Program-made: the position numbers and the translations under genes
The notes under the pieces: model-generated
The model's input: the letters and a program-made list of their open reading frames with translations, nothing else
Database searches by the model: none
Told to the model about the DNA's origin: nothing
DNA from: CAZAKZ01 sp964485695
Lineage (GTDB): Bacteria; Planctomycetota; JAFGQW01
Assembly (NCBI GenBank): GCA_964485695.1
Contig: CAZAKZ010000009.1
Coordinates: 1 to 64,000, forward strand
Length of the DNA: 64,000 nucleotides
Direction of reading: 5' to 3'
Part shown: positions 62,261 to 64,000 of the stretch, piece by piece
Layout: every line of letters starts with the position of its first letter
Position numbering within the stretch: position 1 is the first letter of the stretch

Positions 62261-62353
62261 CGAGGGAGCGTTTCATGACGAGAAGCCCGATTGCGGAACC
62301 AACTCATTTCATGAGCCAAAAATGAACGGGCTCGCGCTCAAAAAGTGCCCTCG
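62261..62353. repeat. Imperfect inverted repeat between two minus-strand genes
   Basis: The arms 62261-62289 and 62327-62353 begin and end with CGAGGG/CCCTCG and GCCCG/CGGGC, with indels in between. The loop holds CATTTCATGAGCCAAAAATG. It lies just downstream of the stop of the ADP-ribosylglycohydrolase-like gene (62366). It is probably a terminator or small dispersed repeat. The remainder of the 270-base gap (62096-62365) shows only a GGGGG/CCCCC hairpin near 62231-62260 and no gene. Confidence 0.45.
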
Positions 62354-62365
62354 AAAGCAAACCAA

Positions 62366-63661
62366 TCATGGCCACCCCTGCCGAGCCACCCGGGCTGTCC
62401 GCCGCGCCAGGTCCTCAAGGGACTGGCGCTCGTGGCCCTTCACGTAGGTCTCCACCCGGCCGCCCAGGGGCGCGGACAAATGCCCGGGAATGGCATCCGG
62501 ACCGTAGAGGATCCCGGCCAGAGAACCGGCGGTGGCGGCGTTGCAGTCGGTGTCGAAGCCGGCCATGACGGCACAGGATACTGTGGCGAGGAAATCCCCG
62601 CGGCCGTGGATCAGCGCCATGACCGTGACCAGAGCGTTGGGGAGGACGTGAACCCAGGAATACCGACCGTACCGCGCCACGATGCGGTGCAGGGTCGTTT
62701 CCCAGTTCTCGTCCTCCTCGGCCCACTGCACGGTCTCGGTGATGGCCCGGGCCAGGCGGGATGCCGCCGGGATGCACTGGAGGCCGGCGTCGAGGGCAAG
62801 GCGTGGATCCGTCGTGGTGAAGGCGCGGGCCATGGCCGCCGCAAAGAAAGCCGCGCCGTACATCCCGTTTCGCACGTGGGAGACCGAGGCGTCTCTGCAG
62901 GCCAGCTCCGCTGCCCGGAGGGGATCGCCGGCCGCGACCCAGCCCCAGATGTCGGCCCGGATCTGGGCCCCGATCCACTCCCGGTAGGGATTCCCGCGGC
63001 GGGCGGTGTCCGGCGGTGCAAGCCCCTTCTCCAAGTTCTCGTACGCCACCCGCTCGGCGGTGAAGACGAATGCCCGGGGCAGGTGGTCCAGCCAGGCCCT
63101 GCCCACGTCCGCCGCGGTGAACTCCGGCCCCACCCTCTCCAGCAGCACCAATCCCAAGACCGGATAGGCCACGTCGTCGTCGGCCCGCACCCGGTCCAGG
63201 TGTTCGCGGCAGTAGAGGCGAACAGGCACACCGTAGTGGAGGCGGTCTTCGGCCGCAGCTTCCGGAACGTAGTCCTTCAGGGGATAGGCGCCCACCCCCT
63301 CCAGGGCCTTCCGGATCTTGTTCGTGCTCCACCCCTCGACGGGACACCCCATCATGCACCCGACACACCGCCCCAGCCAGGCGGCCTCCAGGCGCGCCTC
63401 CAGATCCTGGGGCAAGGGTACGGCCTCCGGCCTCGTCCCCAGAGTCTCCAGGATCCCCTCCCACGAGTCCGGCTCCTCGAAGGGAAAGGGCCGGCGCGGA
63501 CACGCGGCCACCTGGTCCGCGATATTCCGGTACGAGGCCTCGTCCCTTGGTTTCTCCTCCTCCACTCGCGCCCGGAGCGCAGTCACGTCGTATCCTTCTT
63601 CCTCCGCCTGCCGGATCTCGTCCGCGATGCGTTCATGCCACGGGATCGCGTCCTCGTTCAT
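62366..63661 (-). CDS. ADP-ribosylglycohydrolase (DraG)-like protein
   Basis: The product has 431 residues from ATG 63661; the upstream gene ends six bases away. The first 80 residues are helical and charged and are not part of the fold. The domain follows: ARLEAAWLGRCVGCMMGCPVEGW (family start LGxAxGDA-like), VRADDDVAYPVLGLVLLE (the acidic metal-binding TDDT-like site), and AGFDTDCNAATAGSLAGILYG (second GxDTDTxGAxxG metal site, with Cys and Asn in place of the second Thr). The fold binds two magnesium ions. Several altered positions (MMGC, TDCNAA) suggest a planctomycete branch that may hydrolyse other N- or O-glycosidic bonds. No signal peptide is present. Partner of the partial discoidin-like gene upstream. 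Confidence 0.85.
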   Translation of the reverse strand: MNEDAIPWHERIADEIRQAEEEGYDVTALRARVEEEKPRDEASYRNIADQVAACPRRPFPFEEPDSWEGILETLGTRPEAVPLPQDLEARLEAAWLGRCVGCMMGCPVEGWSTNKIRKALEGVGAYPLKDYVPEAAAEDRLHYGVPVRLYCREHLDRVRADDDVAYPVLGLVLLERVGPEFTAADVGRAWLDHLPRAFVFTAERVAYENLEKGLAPPDTARRGNPYREWIGAQIRADIWGWVAAGDPLRAAELACRDASVSHVRNGMYGAAFFAAAMARAFTTTDPRLALDAGLQCIPAASRLARAITETVQWAEEDENWETTLHRIVARYGRYSWVHVLPNALVTVMALIHGRGDFLATVSCAVMAGFDTDCNAATAGSLAGILYGPDAIPGHLSAPLGGRVETYVKGHERQSLEDLARRTARVARQGWP

Positions 63662-63667
63662 CTCGAC

Positions 63668-64000
63668 TCACTTCTTCCGGTAGACCTCGATCTCGGTCAG
63701 GTGCGCGGCCTCGCCCTTCCTCAAGGCGGGTCGAATGCGCAGCGCCCGCGCCGTCACGGGCCGGAACGACACCCTGAGGAACTGCGGAACCTCGTGCTTG
63801 CCGCGGCCCCGGGCCGCGGCCCTGAGGACACAAATTTCCGGTTTCTTCACCTTGCGCCACGGACCGGAGCCGGACCGGGTTTCCACGGTCCAGGTCCGGG
63901 GCCACGCCGGGCTCTTCTTGGTGGCCCGGGGCGGGTAGAGGACCACGGCCTGGACCTTGCGCTCGGAGCGCTTCCAGGTGAGGCACACACCGGCCCCCGG
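63668..64000 (-). CDS. C-terminus of a discoidin (F5/8 type C)-like protein (5' end outside window)
   Basis: An open frame enters from the window edge, and at least 110 residues are visible to the stop at 63668. The sequence is a beta-sandwich end: VQAVVLYPPRATKK, RTWTVETRSGSGPWRKV, ARALRIRPALRKGEAAHLTEIEVYRKK. The closing pattern 'T-ARALRI...LTEIEVY' is typical of F5/8 type C or galactose-binding domains. The start and any catalytic part lie beyond base 64000. Only six bases separate it from the next gene, so the two are an operon. Confidence 0.65.
   Translation of the reverse strand, partial: PGAGVCLTWKRSERKVQAVVLYPPRATKKSPAWPRTWTVETRSGSGPWRKVKKPEICVLRAAARGRGKHEVPQFLRVSFRPVTARALRIRPALRKGEAAHLTEIEVYRKK

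Noticed and set aside
1..64000. tRNA, rRNA, CRISPR, insertion sequence, integrase or phage genes
   Set aside because: I looked for conserved T-loop sequence, regularly spaced repeats, transposase motifs and terminal repeats by eye and found none. A tRNAscan/Infernal run would settle the RNA genes.

Overview
The window is a G+C-rich bacterial chromosome segment. It has dense, mostly short operons, many long secreted or membrane proteins, and very few housekeeping genes. I infer a Planctomycetota-type organism. The grounds are large signal-peptide proteins built from HEAT, kelch, NHL-like, beta-helix and alpha/alpha-toroid repeats; a recurrent roughly 100-residue C-terminal domain on unrelated secreted proteins; and many polytopic GT-C-like glycosyltransferases. 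No rRNA, tRNA, CRISPR array, transposase or phage gene was found, so the taxonomic call is inference only.

Layout. 1-3.8 kb: a partial cytoplasmic gene, an exported thioredoxin-fold/beta-propeller protein whose frame contains an in-frame TGA exactly at the redox-active position (likely selenoprotein), and a dicarboxylate/amino-acid:cation symporter with an inserted PDZ domain. 4.0-8.3 kb: a sugar ABC importer operon (ATPase, fused binding protein-permease, second permease). 8.5-13.8 kb: two secreted proteins, an SDR oxidoreductase, and a two-domain universal-stress protein next to an NhaD/SLC13-like carrier. 13.8-29.6 kb: two giant HEAT-repeat secreted proteins, a 12-repeat kelch protein, a YfhO-family membrane protein and a beta-helix protein. 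29.8-33.5 kb: a Tat-exported metallophosphoesterase, a polytopic GT-C-like protein, a 110-base near-perfect palindrome, and an NHL-like secreted protein. 33.6-40.7 kb: a PBP1C / alpha-2-macroglobulin operon. 41.1-50.1 kb: a DUF1287 protein with a tiny coupled leader ORF, an unknown secreted helical protein, an alpha/alpha-toroid protein, a 34-residue membrane peptide, a secreted propeller protein and another GT-C-like protein. 50.5-62.1 kb: a run of co-directional genes (TMTC-like glycosyltransferase with TPRs, M14 peptidase, toroid protein, GT-C protein with FN3 tail, GT-C/beta-helix fusion) facing a polyprenol-phosphate-mannose-synthase-like GT2. 62.4-64 kb: an ADP-ribosylglycohydrolase-like protein behind a partial discoidin-like gene.

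How the genes fit together. The window describes a cell investing heavily in its envelope. The GT2 would charge a polyprenyl phosphate with a sugar and the several GT-C membrane proteins could pass it to surface proteins or glycans. The PBP1C/alpha-2-macroglobulin pair belongs to periplasmic peptidoglycan repair and protease defence. The repeat proteins, several with the same C-terminal domain, look like an exported cohort. The best candidate for something new is the exported selenoprotein-like thioredoxin/propeller fusion at 537-2216; the shared C-terminal domain is the second best.
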